From NCBI GenBank assembly GCA_044356835.1, contig JBIKVK010000071.1, forward strand, positions 1-13,819: 13,819 nt of DNA, in the 5' to 3' direction. The notes under the pieces were generated by a model. That model worked only from the letters and a program-made list of their open reading frames with translations. It did not search any database and was not told where the DNA came from. The stretch is from SYIM01 sp044356835 (lineage in GTDB: Bacteria; Pseudomonadota; Gammaproteobacteria; Burkholderiales; Burkholderiaceae_E). Shown here piece after piece: positions 12,731-13,819 of this stretch (the first letter of the stretch is position 1; every line of letters starts with the position of its first letter). Made by a program: the position numbers and the translations under genes.

Positions 12731-13819
12731 TCAATCCGATGACTCCGGGCGGCCCGGCCGGGCATTGGGCAGCCTCACGGTGACCCGCAGGCCGCCGGCA
12801 GGGGCGGACTCGAGGCGAAGCTCTCCGTCATATCGTCTGACAATCCGGGCCACGATGGCCAGCCCCAGGCCGCTTCCGGCCCCGAGTTCGCCCAGATCGG
12901 TCCGGGCAGCATCCAGTCGGCTGAACGGTCGCAGCGCAAGGGCGAACTGTTCCGGGGAGATACCCGCACCCGCATCTTCAATGGTCAGCAGTATCGCGCC
13001 CGAGCGCCCTTCAAGAGCGACAACGATGCGTGCCCGGCCGTCGGCGCTGCGGCCGTAGCGAAGCGCGTTGTCCAGCACATTGGTGGCGACGCGCCTGAGA
13101 TCCACCGGGTCCCCCACCCAATAGACCGTCTCAGTTGAACGCCAATCGATCATCAGAGGCTCTTCCGGCTGCGCGCCGCTGCGGTAGCGATCGATCAGCA
13201 ACTCGATTTCGGACCGGGCGTCGACCTGTTGTGCCCGGGGGGGCTCGCCCAGACGGGCAAATTCAATAAACTGCCCTACGATCGCGTCGATTCGTTCGAT
13301 GTCCTGAACCATGGCAAGACGCTGATCCTCGGACAGGGGCGCCAGCTCGACTTCAAGGCGAAGCCGGGTGAGCGGGCTGCGCAGGTCATGCGAAATCCCG
13401 GCCAAGGCGAGGGCGCGGTCATCCTCCACGGCTGCAAGCTCGGCGCTCATGCGGTTGAAGTTGCGGCGCAGCTCGGAGAGCCTGGGCGGTCCATGTTCGG
13501 GCAGCGGGGGAATCCGCTCGCCGCGGCCCAGCCGATTCAGGGCCACAGCGACAGCTGCCAGGGGTCGGTCAGCCTGCCACGACAACAGGAACGCGCCCAG
13601 CAAAGACAGCAGGCCGGTCACCCACAGGATGGTACTCAGCCGCGGCCCAAACTGTCGGTCAATCCGATCGGAGGGCAGGACCAGCCAATAGGCATCGCCC
13701 GCCAGATTGAAACTGATCCAGAGACCCTCTTCGTCGTTGACCCGTCGAGCAACGCGGGTCTCCTCATCGAGAATTTGTTGCAAGCGCTCCTGCAGCGCCT
13801 GAAGTCCCGACTGTCGCTC
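12731..13819 (-). CDS. EnvZ/RisS-type sensor histidine kinase, N-terminus outside window
   Basis: Membrane sensor kinase that autophosphorylates on His and passes the phosphate to a response regulator, probably OmpR-like and encoded upstream outside the window. The frame is open to the window edge, with 362 residues visible. Counting from the edge, the end of a periplasmic domain (about 1-58) is followed by a membrane helix at about 62-81 (ILWVTGLLSLLGAFLLSW) and HAMP at about 83-137. HisKA has phospho-acceptor His144 in GISHDLRSPLTRLRLE. HATPase_c has the N box around Asn247 (NVLDNALRYG), the G1 box DAGAGIS and the G2 box GAGSGLGLAI. SHDLRSPLTRLRLE is the EnvZ-subfamily form. In Bordetella and Burkholderia the risAS genes lie near mfd-ispD-ispF, which fits RisS. 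A TTG at 13783 could be read as a start but lies inside the sensor domain. Confidence 0.93.
   Translation of the reverse strand, partial: ERQSGLQALQERLQQILDEETRVARRVNDEEGLWISFNLAGDAYWLVLPSDRIDRQFGPRLSTILWVTGLLSLLGAFLLSWQADRPLAAVAVALNRLGRGERIPPLPEHGPPRLSELRRNFNRMSAELAAVEDDRALALAGISHDLRSPLTRLRLEVELAPLSEDQRLAMVQDIERIDAIVGQFIEFARLGEPPRAQQVDARSEIELLIDRYRSGAQPEEPLMIDWRSTETVYWVGDPVDLRRVATNVLDNALRYGRSADGRARIVVALEGRSGAILLTIEDAGAGISPEQFALALRPFSRLDAARTDLGELGAGSGLGLAIVARIVRRYDGELRLESAPAGGLRVTVRLPNARPGRPESSD

Noticed and set aside
12752..12763. Palindrome GCCCGGCCGGGC near the end of the sensor kinase gene, considered as a terminator
   Set aside because: It is inside the coding region, has no loop of its own and no T-run, and such palindromes are expected in GC-rich DNA.

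Overview
This is a GC-rich, gene-dense chromosomal window with no mobile elements, CRISPR arrays or RNA genes that I can see. Gene content and order point to a betaproteobacterium. The order phaC-phaB-phaR-rimO, the block serB-mfd back to back with ispD/ispF, and an EnvZ/RisS-type sensor kinase near ispF are arrangements I associate with Burkholderiales and relatives. This placement is inference; no database search was possible.

Layout. (1) 1-4306, plus strand: the 3' part of a class I PHA synthase (phaC), the acetoacetyl-CoA reductase phaB, the PHA regulator phaR and the ribosomal protein S12 methylthiotransferase rimO. The thiolase phaA, often found between phaC and phaB, is absent here, so acetoacetyl-CoA must come from a thiolase encoded elsewhere. 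(2) 4293-8793, minus strand: serB (phosphoserine phosphatase, GTG start) follows mfd (transcription-repair coupling factor) with an 8-bp overlap, and meets rimO tail to tail with a 14-bp overlap. (3) 8788-9972, plus strand: an in-frame IspD-IspF fusion for two steps of the MEP isoprenoid pathway. It keeps a good internal ribosome-binding site and ATG at the IspF boundary. (4) 9995-12535, minus strand: a three-gene set comprising a rubrerythrin without a rubredoxin domain, a GlpC/HdrD-like iron-sulfur protein and a DUF3501 protein. (5) 12731 to the window end, minus strand: an EnvZ-type sensor histidine kinase whose N-terminus lies outside the window.

The best candidate for a poorly described system is the rubrerythrin / Fe-S protein / DUF3501 cluster. 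The non-haem di-iron protein has no FeCys4 domain and so needs an external electron donor. The adjacent cysteine-rich protein carries two ferredoxin-like Cys motifs and two CCG domains, the second degenerate, and is an obvious candidate donor. An AT-rich region upstream of the rubrerythrin gene holds a plausible promoter with duplicated CCAATTGA boxes just upstream of its -35 element. The rubrerythrin/Fe-S intergenic region can form two mutually exclusive RNA hairpins.

Other points of note are the divergent mfd/ispDF starts, which overlap if the longest mfd frame is used, and a low-complexity insertion of about 50 residues in Mfd. No gene-free stretch exceeds 300 bp; the largest is 195 bp, upstream of the rubrerythrin gene.
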